This document shows, piece after piece, positions 53,915 to 62,583 of a stretch of DNA of 64,000 bases. A program made the translations under genes and the position numbers. The stretch comes from Martinezella rhizogenes (GTDB lineage Bacteria; Pseudomonadota; Alphaproteobacteria; Rhizobiales; Rhizobiaceae). Location of the stretch: NCBI GenBank assembly GCA_013322215.1, contig JAAMEZ010000010.1, positions 1 through 64,000 on the forward strand, in the 5' to 3' direction. Position 1 is the first letter of the stretch, and each line of letters begins with the position of its first letter. The notes beneath the pieces were generated by a model that saw nothing but the letters and a program-made list of their open reading frames with translations, made no database searches and was not told the origin of the DNA.

Positions 53915-54361
53915 ATGCGGCTCCTCTTCAACATTCTCGCCATCTCGGGTTCGGCGATGTTTGCCGGCGTCATGCTGACGATTGCGGTGACGCTCGGCGG
54001 ATATTGGAAAAGCCTTCCGCCGTCCGAGTTCCTCGACTGGTTCGGCCAAAACGGCGAGTTCATCGTGCGCTCGATTCCTCTTGTCGTCGCGCCGACGCTC
54101 ATTGGTCTCGCCGGTTCGCTGTGGCTTGGCTGGAGCGAGAACGGGGCAAGAGCATTATGGATCGGGTCGACCGTTTGTATCGCCGCAGTTCTCATTCTCA
54201 CCGCCGCCTGGTTCCTGCCGACCAATGCACAATTTGCGGCAAAGCTGGTTCCGCTGGATGAGGTTCCCGCCAGGCTCGATACATGGCTGATGATCCACAA
54301 TGTACGGATCGCGCTCGCGACGATCGCCTCGGTGCTCGGCATCGTCGCAATCAGCAGGTAG
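53915..54361 (+). CDS. Membrane protein of the DUF1772 type
   Basis: A 148-residue protein with four membrane segments (about 3-25, 46-68, 77-98 and 124-145). It has the DUF1772-like pattern of a Phe/Gly-rich first helix, a central LPPSEFLDWFGQNG loop and a WLMIHNVRIALATIASVLG end. Some DUF1772 relatives are anthrone-oxygenase-like. The ATG at 53915 has GGAAG 8 nt upstream; a GTG at 53849 would overlap the ABM stop. It is probably co-transcribed with the ABM gene. Confidence 0.75.
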   Translation: MRLLFNILAISGSAMFAGVMLTIAVTLGGYWKSLPPSEFLDWFGQNGEFIVRSIPLVVAPTLIGLAGSLWLGWSENGARALWIGSTVCIAAVLILTAAWFLPTNAQFAAKLVPLDEVPARLDTWLMIHNVRIALATIASVLGIVAISR

Positions 54362-54363
54362 CG

Positions 54364-55245
54364 TTAAAACACCAGCGAACGATGCAGCTGCGCGCCGGCC
54401 CAGGCGCCATCGCCGACCGCAAGCGACACCGAATGCGGGATACGGGCGGCATCGCCACAGGCAAAGGCGCCCGAGACGGTGGTTTCCTTCGTGGTGTCGG
54501 TCTGGATCTGCGTTCCGAACAGCGTTTCCTCGATCGCGCAGCCGAGCCGCTCGGCAATTGGGCTCGGGGGTGATACGCGCGTCGCGGTGAAAAGCCCGGC
54601 AAACGGCAGCAGGCGTCCATCGGCAAGACGCACGTCGGCCTTTCCTTCCAGCCTTGTGATCGGTGCCGCCTCGATCGTTACGCCGCGCGCGGCGAGATCG
54701 GTGAGCTGCGCCTCATCAGGGACAAAGCTGCCATTGAGGAACAGCGTCACCTCGCCCCATTCCGGCAGCAATTGCGCCTGATGCATCGACATCGGGCCGG
54801 TGGCGATGCAGCCGATATGGCCCTGATCGAGCTCGTAGCCATGGCAGTAAGGGCAATGGAAGATGCTCTTGCCCCAGCGTTCGCCGAGGCCTTCGATCTC
54901 GGGCAAGCTATCGGAAACGCCGGTCGCGAAGAGAAGGCGTCGGCCGTGCTGGCGCGCACCATCTGCCGTGGTCACGACAAAGGCGTCCTTCTCCCCCTCG
55001 GCCTGTTCGGCAGTGCCTTCGATCCAGGTCAAGGTCGGATAGGCGGAAAGCTGCTCGCGCGCCTTGCGGGCGATCTCGCCGGGGTTGACGCCATCCTGGC
55101 CGAGAAAGCCGTGGGATTCCTCGGCGAAGCGATTGCGGCGCTTGCCGGCATCGATGACCAGCACCTTGCGGCGGGCACGGAGAAGCTGGAGGGCGGCTGC
55201 CATTCCGGCGTAGCTGCCCCCGATGACGATGACGTCATGGGTCAT
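54364..55245 (-). CDS. Thioredoxin-reductase-like NAD(P)/FAD oxidoreductase
   Basis: A 293-residue flavoprotein: FAD motif DVIVIGGSYAGMAAALQLLRARRKVLVID in order, the redox pair HCPYCHGYE, and the C-terminal FAD motif GAFACGDAAR. The NAD(P) Gly motif between is degenerate. It lacks a thioredoxin domain and resembles stand-alone low-molecular-weight thioredoxin-reductase-like proteins that reduce disulphides or quinones. The ATG at 55245 overlaps the stop of the Rrf2 gene (ATGA), so the two are translationally coupled. Confidence 0.9.
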   Translation of the reverse strand: MTHDVIVIGGSYAGMAAALQLLRARRKVLVIDAGKRRNRFAEESHGFLGQDGVNPGEIARKAREQLSAYPTLTWIEGTAEQAEGEKDAFVVTTADGARQHGRRLLFATGVSDSLPEIEGLGERWGKSIFHCPYCHGYELDQGHIGCIATGPMSMHQAQLLPEWGEVTLFLNGSFVPDEAQLTDLAARGVTIEAAPITRLEGKADVRLADGRLLPFAGLFTATRVSPPSPIAERLGCAIEETLFGTQIQTDTTKETTVSGAFACGDAARIPHSVSLAVGDGAWAGAQLHRSLVF

Positions 55246-55691
55246 GACAGGGTCCTTTCTGAGCGCCAATGCGCATGACGCCGCGCAAATTCGGCGGCGA
55301 GATCGGCAAGCGTGACATTTTCGAAGCGCTTGAGCAGCAAAGCCTCGGCCTCTGCAAAGGCATCGTCGAGCACGGAGTTGACCGATTGCTCGACAAGACA
55401 CTCCGGCGTTTCGTTGCGATTGCCGATGGCGAAAACGGCCGGTTCACCGAGCGCCTCGTGCAGCTGGCGCAGCGTAACGCTTTTAAGATCGGCCGCGATC
55501 GTCCAGCCGCCGGTATGCCCTTTGGCGGAGTTGACGATGCCAACCTCGCGCAGCAATCCCATGGTGCGGCGCACGACGACGGGATTGGTGTGCATGCATT
55601 GCGCCAGGGTTTCGGAGGTCAGCGGTCCATCCTGCTCGGCCATGTGGAGCAAGGCGTGGAGAACGGAGGAAAGTCGGCTATCGCGTTTCAT
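55242..55691 (-). CDS. Rrf2 family transcriptional regulator
   Basis: A 149-residue winged helix of the Rrf2 family (YwnA-like): DSRLSSVLHALLHMAEQDGPLTSETLAQCMHTNPVVVRRTMGLLREVGIV, then SAKGHTGGWTIA with the Rrf2 wing. It has one Cys in the HTH (Cys32) and one in the linker (Cys99), possible redox sites, but not the three-Cys iron-sulphur set of IscR/NsrR. It leads the flavoprotein gene and probably controls this pair. Confidence 0.9.
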   Translation of the reverse strand: MKRDSRLSSVLHALLHMAEQDGPLTSETLAQCMHTNPVVVRRTMGLLREVGIVNSAKGHTGGWTIAADLKSVTLRQLHEALGEPAVFAIGNRNETPECLVEQSVNSVLDDAFAEAEALLLKRFENVTLADLAAEFARRHAHWRSERTLS

Positions 55692-55763
55692 GTAACTTCA
55701 ATTATTACGATTCAGCGCGAGTTTCAAGAGCCGACCTCATCCCGGTAGAGGCGGGACCTTTGG

Positions 55764-56348
55764 CTAAGGTCTCTTTCTGAAACGAACGTCACGCGCGGAG
55801 GCGCAGATCCTGATCTCGTCTCCCAGCGACCATTCCGCGGCTCTTGCCGCCATGGCGGCGGGCACGCCCTGCGACCCCGGCCCGGCCGGAACGTTAAAGG
55901 TGGCATGGGCATCATGCGGCAGCAGCACGCCATAGCCGCGCTCAAGCGCTCCACGCGCCGTCGCCGCCACACACATCTCCGAAAGCACGCCGCAGACTAC
56001 CAGTTCACGCACGCCGAAAGCAGCGAGGACGGCATCGAGGTCGGTACCGTTGAAACCATCATCCTTCGTCTTCCGAATGACCACTTCGCCCGACAGAGGT
56101 GGGAAATAGAGCTTCCATCCCGGCTTAAGCGGCTCGTCCTGCGCACCGGCCGGACCATCGTTCTGCAGGAAAATCACCGGTGCCCATGCCGACCGCGCCC
56201 TGTCCAGCAAGACCTCGACCATCGACGTCAAAGTGGCATGGCCAGGAACCACATCAGGGCCTTGCACGAAGGCATTCTGCACATCGACGACAAGCAAGGC
56301 GTCGGCGAGCGGATGGTGTTCTGAGATATCTTGCGGCTCTCTTTCCAT
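55764..56348 (-). CDS. Isochorismatase-family cysteine hydrolase
   Basis: A 194-residue alpha/beta hydrolase of the isochorismatase superfamily. The triad is visible: Asp in LLVVDVQNAF, Lys in VIRKTKDDGFNGTDL and Cys in VCGVLSEMCVAATARGA. Members hydrolyse nicotinamide, isochorismate or carbamoyl amides. Which substrate applies is unclear; the DDGF loop suggests a small amide. I use the ATG at 56348; a GTG at 56366 is the alternative. The gene stands alone. Confidence 0.88.
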   Translation of the reverse strand: MEREPQDISEHHPLADALLVVDVQNAFVQGPDVVPGHATLTSMVEVLLDRARSAWAPVIFLQNDGPAGAQDEPLKPGWKLYFPPLSGEVVIRKTKDDGFNGTDLDAVLAAFGVRELVVCGVLSEMCVAATARGALERGYGVLLPHDAHATFNVPAGPGSQGVPAAMAARAAEWSLGDEIRICASARDVRFRKRP

Positions 56349-56427
56349 CGATCGGTCGGCCCCCACCTCGAAACAAACTCGGAAGCATATGGGTACCCAC
56401 AGGGCGACCCGGCAATATGAGACCGCC

Positions 56428-57177
56428 TCAGAAAGCGGCTTTGACGATCATCTCGGCGCCAAGCACCAGAAGGCAGATCAGAAACCAGCGGCGGAAGGTT
56501 GCCGGGCTGACGCGATTGCGGATGATCTGGCCGGCCCACATGCCGGCAAGCGCCGGGACGATCGCCAAAGTGGACAGCGCCAGATTGTCGATGCGGAAGG
56601 CGTCATGCCAGGCGAGCGCTCCGGCCAGTGCCACGGTGGAGACGGTGAAGGAGAGGCCGAGCGCCTGAACCAGCTCTTCCTTCTCCAGTCCGAGCGACTG
56701 CAGATAGGGCACCGCCGGCACAACGAAGACGCCGGTCGCCCCCGTGAGCAGGCCGGTGACCGCGCCGACGAGCGGCGATAGCAGCGGTTCGAACCTTGCG
56801 GACACATGCAGTTGACGGGCGAGCAAAGCATGACCGGCATAGACGATGAGCGCAGCACCCAGCGCAGCGGTCGTCAGACGTGTATCGCCGTCGGCGAGAA
56901 GATATGAGCCGGCGAAGGTTCCAACGGTCACGGCAAGAACCAAGAGGAGGAAGCGACGGGCAAGCGCGCCAAAACTCGGACCTGCGAGCAGCTGCCAGAC
57001 ATTGGTGACGAAGGAGGGCACGATCAGCAGGCTCGCCGCGGTGAGCGGCGAGATCAAGACGCCTAGAACGCCCATTGCCACCGTCGGCAGCCCCATACCG
57101 GTGACACCCTTGACCGTGCCGGCGACGAAGAAGGTCGCGAAGATCGCCGCGACGAGCCATATCGAATGATCCATCAT
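56428..57177 (-). CDS. TauE/SafE-type sulphite or anion exporter
   Basis: A 249-residue inner-membrane permease with about seven to eight segments in two TauE-type halves: VKGVTGMGLPTVAMGVLGVLISPLTAASLLIVPS then GLLTGATGVFVVPAVPYLQSLGLEKEELVQALGLSF in order. The family transports sulphite or small organosulphonates. It diverges from a LysR gene across 98 bp that holds a perfect palindrome. Expression probably depends on that LysR. Confidence 0.9.
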   Translation of the reverse strand: MMDHSIWLVAAIFATFFVAGTVKGVTGMGLPTVAMGVLGVLISPLTAASLLIVPSFVTNVWQLLAGPSFGALARRFLLLVLAVTVGTFAGSYLLADGDTRLTTAALGAALIVYAGHALLARQLHVSARFEPLLSPLVGAVTGLLTGATGVFVVPAVPYLQSLGLEKEELVQALGLSFTVSTVALAGALAWHDAFRIDNLALSTLAIVPALAGMWAGQIIRNRVSPATFRRWFLICLLVLGAEMIVKAAF

Positions 57178-57229
57178 GCCCCTTCACTAGCAGACGCGAG
57201 GGTTGGCACAATGCGGATGAAGCGAAGAT

Positions 57230-57252
57230 AGCCTTCGGCTGTTCCGAAGGCT
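57230..57252. promoter_or_regulatory. LysR-type operator between TauE and LysR genes
   Basis: A perfect palindrome with 9-bp arms AGCCTTCGG/CCGAAGGCT (57230-57238 with 57244-57252) and a 5-bp centre, containing T-N11-A (T57235 to A57247). It is 24 bp upstream of the LysR start. Confidence 0.7.
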
Positions 57253-57275
57253 GGATATGCGGTAGTCTGCACCTC

Positions 57276-58157
57276 ATGCGCTTCGATCTGACCGACCTTC
57301 GCCTGTTCCTCGCCATCGTCGATGCCGGCAGCATCACGCATGGGGCTGCCGATGTCGGGCTTTCGCTGCCGGCCGCCAGCGAGCGGCTGCGCGACATGGA
57401 GGCGAATGGCGGCGTGCGGCTTCTGGAGCGTGGTCGACGCGGCGTGAGCCCGACGCCCGCCGGCGAGGCACTGGCCCATCATGCCCGGCTGATCCAGCGG
57501 CAACTGACACAGATGCGCGGTGAGCTTGGCGAACATGCAAGCGGCCTACGCGCGACCATTCGGCTTCTCGCCAATACCGCAGCGATCGCCGAATACCTGC
57601 CGCCGCGCCTTGCCGAGTGGATGGCAAAGCACCCGCGAACGGATATCGACCTCAAGGAACGCCAGAGCATCGAGATCGCGCGGGCCGTTTCGGCCGGGCT
57701 GGCCGAGATCGGCATTCTGTCGGATGCGGTCGACACATCGGGCCTGATATTGCGGCCCTTTGCGATCGATCGTCTGGTTGTCGTGATGCCGCGCGATCAT
57801 GCGCTTGCCGAAGCAAAGCAGATCGCCTTTACTCATATCCTGCATGAGCATTTCATCGGACTTGCCGGTGGCGCCCTGCAGGATCACATCGACGCACAGG
57901 CCGCCCGGCTCGGCACCCGGCTGAAGATGCGGGTGCGGATGCGGACATTCGAAAGCATTTGCGACATGGCGGGCCGGGGCATCGGCCTTGGCATCGTGCC
58001 GGAAACGGCGGCGCGCCGCTGCGGCCGATCCGCGAAGATTGCGACCCTCCGCCTCACCGACCAATGGGCAACGCGCCGGCTCTCGCTTAGCGCACGTTCC
58101 CTTGAGGAACTGTCATCGCCGGCCCGCGATCTTTTCGAGCACCTGGCGGCGATATGA
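57276..58157 (+). CDS. LysR-type transcriptional regulator
   Basis: A 293-residue LTTR with HTH LTDLRLFLAIVDAGSITHGAADVGLSLPAASERLRDMEA and an effector domain (about 90-290). It diverges from the TauE exporter, and the gap contains a perfect LTTR box, so TauE control and autoregulation are likely. The next plus-strand gene, a hydrolase, starts 84 bp later and could be separate. Confidence 0.94.
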   Translation: MRFDLTDLRLFLAIVDAGSITHGAADVGLSLPAASERLRDMEANGGVRLLERGRRGVSPTPAGEALAHHARLIQRQLTQMRGELGEHASGLRATIRLLANTAAIAEYLPPRLAEWMAKHPRTDIDLKERQSIEIARAVSAGLAEIGILSDAVDTSGLILRPFAIDRLVVVMPRDHALAEAKQIAFTHILHEHFIGLAGGALQDHIDAQAARLGTRLKMRVRMRTFESICDMAGRGIGLGIVPETAARRCGRSAKIATLRLTDQWATRRLSLSARSLEELSSPARDLFEHLAAI

Positions 58158-58241
58158 CCGCAGCCGGTTGAAAAGACGCGTTGGGATCGACTAGTCTCGC
58201 CATATGGCTGTCGGGAGGAGACGACGCAATGGGAGGTGGGT

Positions 58242-59048
58242 ATGGAATTTCACGACGATGAGCTTCATCGCTTCGAAGCCGAAGGGGTTGCGCCATTGCC
58301 GCATACCGAGGTGGAAGGTCATGTCGATCATGACGGCGCGCGCATCTGGTATGCGTCCTATGGCAAGGGCGCTCCCGTAATCCTCCTGCATGGCGGGCTC
58401 GGAAACAGCGGCAATTGGGGCTATCAAGTGCCCGCACTCATCGACGCAGGCCGTCAGGTTATCGTCGTCGACAGCCGCGGGCATGGGCGCAGCACACGCG
58501 ATGATCGGCCCTATACCTACGAGCTCATGGCCTCGGACATTCTCGCCGTCATGGACAGGCTGAAGATCGAAAAGGCCGCGATCGCCGGGTGGAGCGACGG
58601 TGCCTGCATCGGCATGGTGCTTGGAAAAACCCATGCGGAGCGCGTTTCCGGCGTCTTCTTCTTTGCCTGCAACATGGACCCGAGCGGCACGAAGGAATTC
58701 GTGGCGACGCCGGTCATCGAGCGCTGCTTCTCACGTCACACGAAGGATTATGCGGCGCTTTCGGCCACGCCTGACGCGTTCGATGCCTTCGTCGAGGCTG
58801 TCGGCCTGATGCAGCGGACCGAGCCGAACTACGCAATCGCCGATCTCGCCGGGATCGATGTGCCCGTCGCCATCGTGCAGAGCGAGCATGACGAGTTCAT
58901 CAAACCGGAACACGCCGATTATCTCGCGCGGCACATTCCCGGCGCGAAGCTGATTCCTCTGCCTGGCGTCAGCCATTTCGCGCCGCTGCAACGACCGGCG
59001 CAATTCAACGCCGCCTTGCTCGGCTTTCTCGCAACAATCCCGGCCTGA
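58242..59048 (+). CDS. Alpha/beta-fold hydrolase
   Basis: A 268-residue cytosolic hydrolase. The oxyanion block VILLHGGLGNSGNW, the nucleophile Ser in IAGWSDGACIG, the Asp in QSEHDEF and the His in GVSHFAP give a complete Ser-Asp-His triad. It resembles esterases and C-C hydrolases; the substrate is unknown. ATG 58242 has GGGAGG about 7 nt upstream. It is not tightly linked to its neighbours. Confidence 0.9.
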   Translation: MEFHDDELHRFEAEGVAPLPHTEVEGHVDHDGARIWYASYGKGAPVILLHGGLGNSGNWGYQVPALIDAGRQVIVVDSRGHGRSTRDDRPYTYELMASDILAVMDRLKIEKAAIAGWSDGACIGMVLGKTHAERVSGVFFFACNMDPSGTKEFVATPVIERCFSRHTKDYAALSATPDAFDAFVEAVGLMQRTEPNYAIADLAGIDVPVAIVQSEHDEFIKPEHADYLARHIPGAKLIPLPGVSHFAPLQRPAQFNAALLGFLATIPA

Positions 59049-59184
59049 TACGAGATTCAGTTGCGCACGTCCGATTGTTGGAATAAATGATGGCCATCAT
59101 CTTATTCGAACTCCCGAGACCGAATCGCCGCTGACAGGCCCTTCCGCCCCGGGGAGCAATTTTGGCTCCAGGCAGGAGAATTTT

Positions 59185-60306
59185 ATGACAGCTACTTTGT
59201 TTTCGCCTCTTTCCGTCGGCCCCTACGAGCTTGCGCATCGCATCGTCATGGCGCCTCTCACCCGCATGCGGGCGAGCCAGCCGGGCAATGTGCCCTCTGC
59301 ATTGAATGCCGAATATTACGCCCAGCGCGCCAGCGAGGGCGGGCTCATCATTTCCGAAGGTTCGCAGATTTCACGCGCCGGACAGGGCATGCCGGCAACA
59401 CCCGGCATCCACACGGCCGAACAGATCGCCGGCTGGAAGGCGGTGACCGACGCTGTTCATTGCAAGGGCGGCAAGATCTTTCTGCAGCTCTGGCATGTCG
59501 GCCGCATTTCCCATTCTTCGCACCAACCTGATGGAGCGGCGCCGATCGCTCCTTCCGCGATTGCCGCCAAGGGTGATGCCTTTACCGCCTCCTTCGAGCG
59601 CGTTCCCTTCGAGACACCCCAGGCGATCGATATCGACCTCATGCCGCTTTTGATCGACGTTTATGCCCAGGCGGCCGCCAATGCCAAGCAGGCCGGTTTT
59701 GACGGCGTCGAGATTCATGGTGCCAATGGCTATCTGATCGAACAATTCCTGCAAGCCCGCACGAACCAGCGCACCGACCAATATGGCGGCTCGATCGACA
59801 ATCGCACGCGACTGCTGCTGGAAGTGGTCGAGGCGGTTTCCGAAGTCTGGAGTTCGGAGCGCGTCGGCGTGCGCCTCTCGCCATTCGGTATTGCCAATGA
59901 CAGCGGCGAGGACGATCCCTTGCGTCTCTACGGCCATGTCATTCGCGAGCTGGACCGGCTGAACCTCGCCTATCTGCACCTGATCGAGCCGCGCGCCAGC
60001 GGTGCCGGCCAGGCCGAAGTCGACCACAAGAACGTGCCCTCGGCCGCGGAACTCTTCCGCCCCGCCTGGTCCGGCACGCTGATCGCCGCCGGCAATTTCC
60101 GACCTGATACGGCCGAAGCCATGCTCGCCGCCGGCCATGCGGATGCCATCGCCTTCGGTCGCCTGTTCATCGCCAATCCGGATCTGCCAGAGCGTATTCG
60201 CCGCGGGGCGCCTCTTAACGCCTATCATCGCCCGACCTTCTACGGCGGCGGCGCCGAGGGCTACACCGACTATCCGACACTCGATGCCAGGGAGGCCGCC
60301 GAATGA
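59185..60306 (+). CDS. Old Yellow Enzyme-type alkene reductase
   Basis: A 373-residue FMN protein of the NemA/OYE family: NRIVMAPLTRMR-like start (HRIVMAPLTRMRA), LWHVGRISH, the substrate-binding VEIHGANGYLIEQFLQ and QYGGSIDNRTRLLLEV, and the AIAFGRLFIANPDLPERI end. It reduces activated C=C bonds or nitro-esters with NADPH. The stop overlaps the following SDR start by four bases (ATGA). Expression may be controlled by the nearby LacI-type operators, but no direct site was seen before this gene. Confidence 0.94.
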   Translation: MTATLFSPLSVGPYELAHRIVMAPLTRMRASQPGNVPSALNAEYYAQRASEGGLIISEGSQISRAGQGMPATPGIHTAEQIAGWKAVTDAVHCKGGKIFLQLWHVGRISHSSHQPDGAAPIAPSAIAAKGDAFTASFERVPFETPQAIDIDLMPLLIDVYAQAAANAKQAGFDGVEIHGANGYLIEQFLQARTNQRTDQYGGSIDNRTRLLLEVVEAVSEVWSSERVGVRLSPFGIANDSGEDDPLRLYGHVIRELDRLNLAYLHLIEPRASGAGQAEVDHKNVPSAAELFRPAWSGTLIAAGNFRPDTAEAMLAAGHADAIAFGRLFIANPDLPERIRRGAPLNAYHRPTFYGGGAEGYTDYPTLDAREAAE

Positions 60307-61031
60307 GCACGCCAAGCGCAATTATCGTCGGAGTGGGTGCCGAGCAGGGTCTGGGTGCGGCACTTTGCCGGCTTCTCGCAGACAAGGGCTATCATGTCGT
60401 CATCGCTGGCCGGACGGCGGCAAAGATCGATCAGGTGGCGGCCACCATCAATGCGTCCGGCGGCAGCGCCGAAGCGATCGAAACCGATGCGACGGATGAG
60501 GCGGCTGTCGTCCGGTTGTTCGAACATGCCTTTACCGCGCGCGCGGATATTGCCGCGCCCGATTTCATTGTTTTCAATGCTGGCATCAATCGTCCGATCG
60601 GCTTTCGCGATCTGACGGCCGCTCAGTTCGAAGAATTCTGGCGCATCTGCTGCTTCGGCGGCTTCCTCGTCGGTCGTGAGGCGGCGCGTCATCTGGCGCC
60701 GCTCGGCCGTGGCACCGTGATCTTCACCGGCGCTTCCGCCAGCCTGCGCGGCAAGGCGGGCTTTGCGCAATTCGCCGCCGCCAAGGCCGGTCTTCGAATG
60801 ATCAGCCAGAGCATGGCGCGCGAGTTCGGCCCTCTCGGCCTGCATGTCGCCCACACCATCATCGATGGCGGCATAGACGGGGAACGGCTGCGTTTGCGCC
60901 GGCCGGATGTGGATGCCGATGGGCTACTGAACATCGATGCCATTGCCGAGAGCTATTGGCACATTCATCGCCAGCATCCGTCGGCCTGGACGCAGGAGCT
61001 CGATCTCCGTCCCTACAAGGAAAATTTCTGA
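60303..61031 (+). CDS. SDR-family protein with Phe in place of the catalytic Tyr
   Basis: A 242-residue classical-SDR-like protein, with a Rossmann start IIVGVGAEQGLGAALCRLL (GxxQGLG) and NAGINRPIG. At the active site TGASASLRGKAGFAQFAAAKAG keeps Ser and Lys, but the expected YxxxK reads FxxxK. It may be catalytically altered or belong to an SDR subfamily with this change. It is translationally coupled to the OYE gene, so the two may act on one substrate. Confidence 0.88.
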   Translation: MSTPSAIIVGVGAEQGLGAALCRLLADKGYHVVIAGRTAAKIDQVAATINASGGSAEAIETDATDEAAVVRLFEHAFTARADIAAPDFIVFNAGINRPIGFRDLTAAQFEEFWRICCFGGFLVGREAARHLAPLGRGTVIFTGASASLRGKAGFAQFAAAKAGLRMISQSMAREFGPLGLHVAHTIIDGGIDGERLRLRRPDVDADGLLNIDAIAESYWHIHRQHPSAWTQELDLRPYKENF

Positions 61032-61071
61032 GGCCCATCGAACTGATGTTTTAGGGTTTCCAAACATTGCT

Positions 61072-61362
61072 CTAGCAATTCCGTGACAGCGCCTTGGCGA
61101 GAGCGAGAAGCTTCGGGTCTTCAAGCCCGGTGCGATGCCTGACACCGATTTCGCTTTCGGTGTCCGATGGCTCGCTTGGTATCGTGAAAGACCACGCCGA
61201 CGGACGCTTCCGGCGGTGGAAAAGCCCCGCCAGCCGGCGAAGCAGGCTCGGCCTGCCGGCCGTGTCCTCATGTTCGGGCGACGGCGGATCGGCGGCATAC
61301 GGATTGCAGGGGTCACCCCATCGATCATCATAGAGATCCTTGAAGAGATAATTGGTCAACAT
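61072..61362 (-). CDS. Small hypothetical protein (96 aa) divergent from the LacI gene
   Basis: A 96-residue protein starting MLTNYLFKDLYDDRWGDPCNPYAADPP, charged, with no membrane segment. I do not recognise it. Starts at ATG 61362 or GTG 61377; neither has a clear ribosome-binding site. It diverges from the LacI-type regulator, and a full operator (61379-61396) lies at its very start, so it is a likely regulator target. Its TAG stop is followed by AGCAAT, matching the first nine bases of the 104-bp repeats. Confidence 0.55.
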   Translation of the reverse strand: MLTNYLFKDLYDDRWGDPCNPYAADPPSPEHEDTAGRPSLLRRLAGLFHRRKRPSAWSFTIPSEPSDTESEIGVRHRTGLEDPKLLALAKALSRNC

Positions 61363-61378
61363 CGGCTCATCTTTCACA

Positions 61379-61476
61379 TTTTGAATCGATTCAAAATCGA
61401 CTTACAGTGCTTTGTTTGAATCGGTTCAATCGTACGCTTCAAAAATCGACTGTCAAGCGGAATTGAATCGATACAA
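61379..61476. promoter_or_regulatory. Three LacI-type operators containing GANTC sites
   Basis: Operator 1 TTGAATCGATTCAA (61381-61394; perfect, 18-bp palindrome with flanks), operator 2 TTGAATCGGTTCAA (61416-61429) and operator 3 TTGAATCGATACAA (61463-61476). All have the CG-centred LacI-family form and each contains GAATC (operator 1 also GATTC). Centre spacings are 35 and 47 bp. Confidence 0.8.
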
Positions 61477-61517
61477 CTTCATTGCTAGTATCTGTCGGAA
61501 AGATATGGAGGATTTCA

Positions 61518-62576
61518 TTGGCCAAGGGCACCATCAGGCTCGCGGACGTCGCCAAGGCGGCGGGCGTATCGCAGGGAACCGCCTCCAATGTTTTCAGCCG
61601 ACCCGAAGTGGTGCGCGAAGAAGTACGCGAGCATGTGCTCGAGACCGCCAAGCGGCTAGGCTATGCCGGGCCAAGCCTGACGGGCCGACTGCTGCGGGCC
61701 GGAAAGGTCAACGCCATCGGCGTCGCCGTGGTCGAGCCGCTTGCCTATTTCTTCAACGATCCCTGGGCCAGGGCGCTCCTGGCCGCCATATCCGAGGTCT
61801 GCGACGCCAGCGGCACGGGTCTCGCGCTGGTCTCGGCCAAGGATCGGCACAAGCTCGACTGGAACATCAAGAGCGCGCTGGTCGATGGCTTCATCCTGCT
61901 CTGCGTGGAAGGTGGCGAAAAGCTCGTCCAGCTGACGCGTGAGCGGCAATTGCCCTTCGTCGCGCTCGCCTTGAATGACGAGGATGCGTCGATCCCCTCG
62001 ATCAGCGTCGACAATCTCGGAGGTGCTGCCGTCGCGGCCCGGCATCTGGCCGAACTCGGCCATAGGCGTTTCGGCGTGCTCGCGACCGAACTTTCGGACG
62101 ACCATGTCGGGCCGGTCAGCGTCGCCGGGATCGGGCGGGCGATGTATTCCACCTCGCGCGATCGAGCACTCGGCTACTGGCAGGCACTCGAAGCGTTCGG
62201 CATCGAGCGTGAGGACGTGCCGATCTTTGAGACGCTCAACGACAAGCCAAGCGTCGAAGCCGGGCTCGACTATCTGTTTTCCACGCAAGAACCGCCGACG
62301 GCGATCCTCGCCATGTCCGATAATATCGCGCTGCTGACAATCAACTGGCTACGCGCACGGGGTCTTTCGGTGCCGCAGGACATTTCCGTCATCGGTTTCG
62401 ATGGCGTGCCGGAAGGCGGCATGGTGGAGCCGGGCCTGACGACGATGGCCCAGCCCTTTGCCGCGATCGCGCAGCGCGCGGTGCAGGCCGTTCTCGACGA
62501 CGCCGTACCGGCCGAACGCGAGATGATCGATGTCACGCTGATCGTGCGCGGCAGCACGGCGGCTCCGAAGCCGTAG
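61518..62576 (+). CDS. LacI family transcriptional regulator
   Basis: A 352-residue repressor: HTH TIRLADVAKAAGVSQGTASNVFSRPEVVREEVREHVLETAKRLGY, hinge helix SLTGRLLRAGK, and a periplasmic-binding-like sugar domain with AILAMSDNIALLTINWLRARGLSVPQDISVIGFDG. The start is TTG at 61518 with GGAGG 6 nt upstream; an earlier frame start at 61482 is not family-like. Three operators lie just upstream, the nearest 41 bp away, indicating autoregulation. The target genes may be distant. Confidence 0.93.
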   Translation: MAKGTIRLADVAKAAGVSQGTASNVFSRPEVVREEVREHVLETAKRLGYAGPSLTGRLLRAGKVNAIGVAVVEPLAYFFNDPWARALLAAISEVCDASGTGLALVSAKDRHKLDWNIKSALVDGFILLCVEGGEKLVQLTRERQLPFVALALNDEDASIPSISVDNLGGAAVAARHLAELGHRRFGVLATELSDDHVGPVSVAGIGRAMYSTSRDRALGYWQALEAFGIEREDVPIFETLNDKPSVEAGLDYLFSTQEPPTAILAMSDNIALLTINWLRARGLSVPQDISVIGFDGVPEGGMVEPGLTTMAQPFAAIAQRAVQAVLDDAVPAEREMIDVTLIVRGSTAAPKP

Positions 62577-62583
62577 CCGGATC

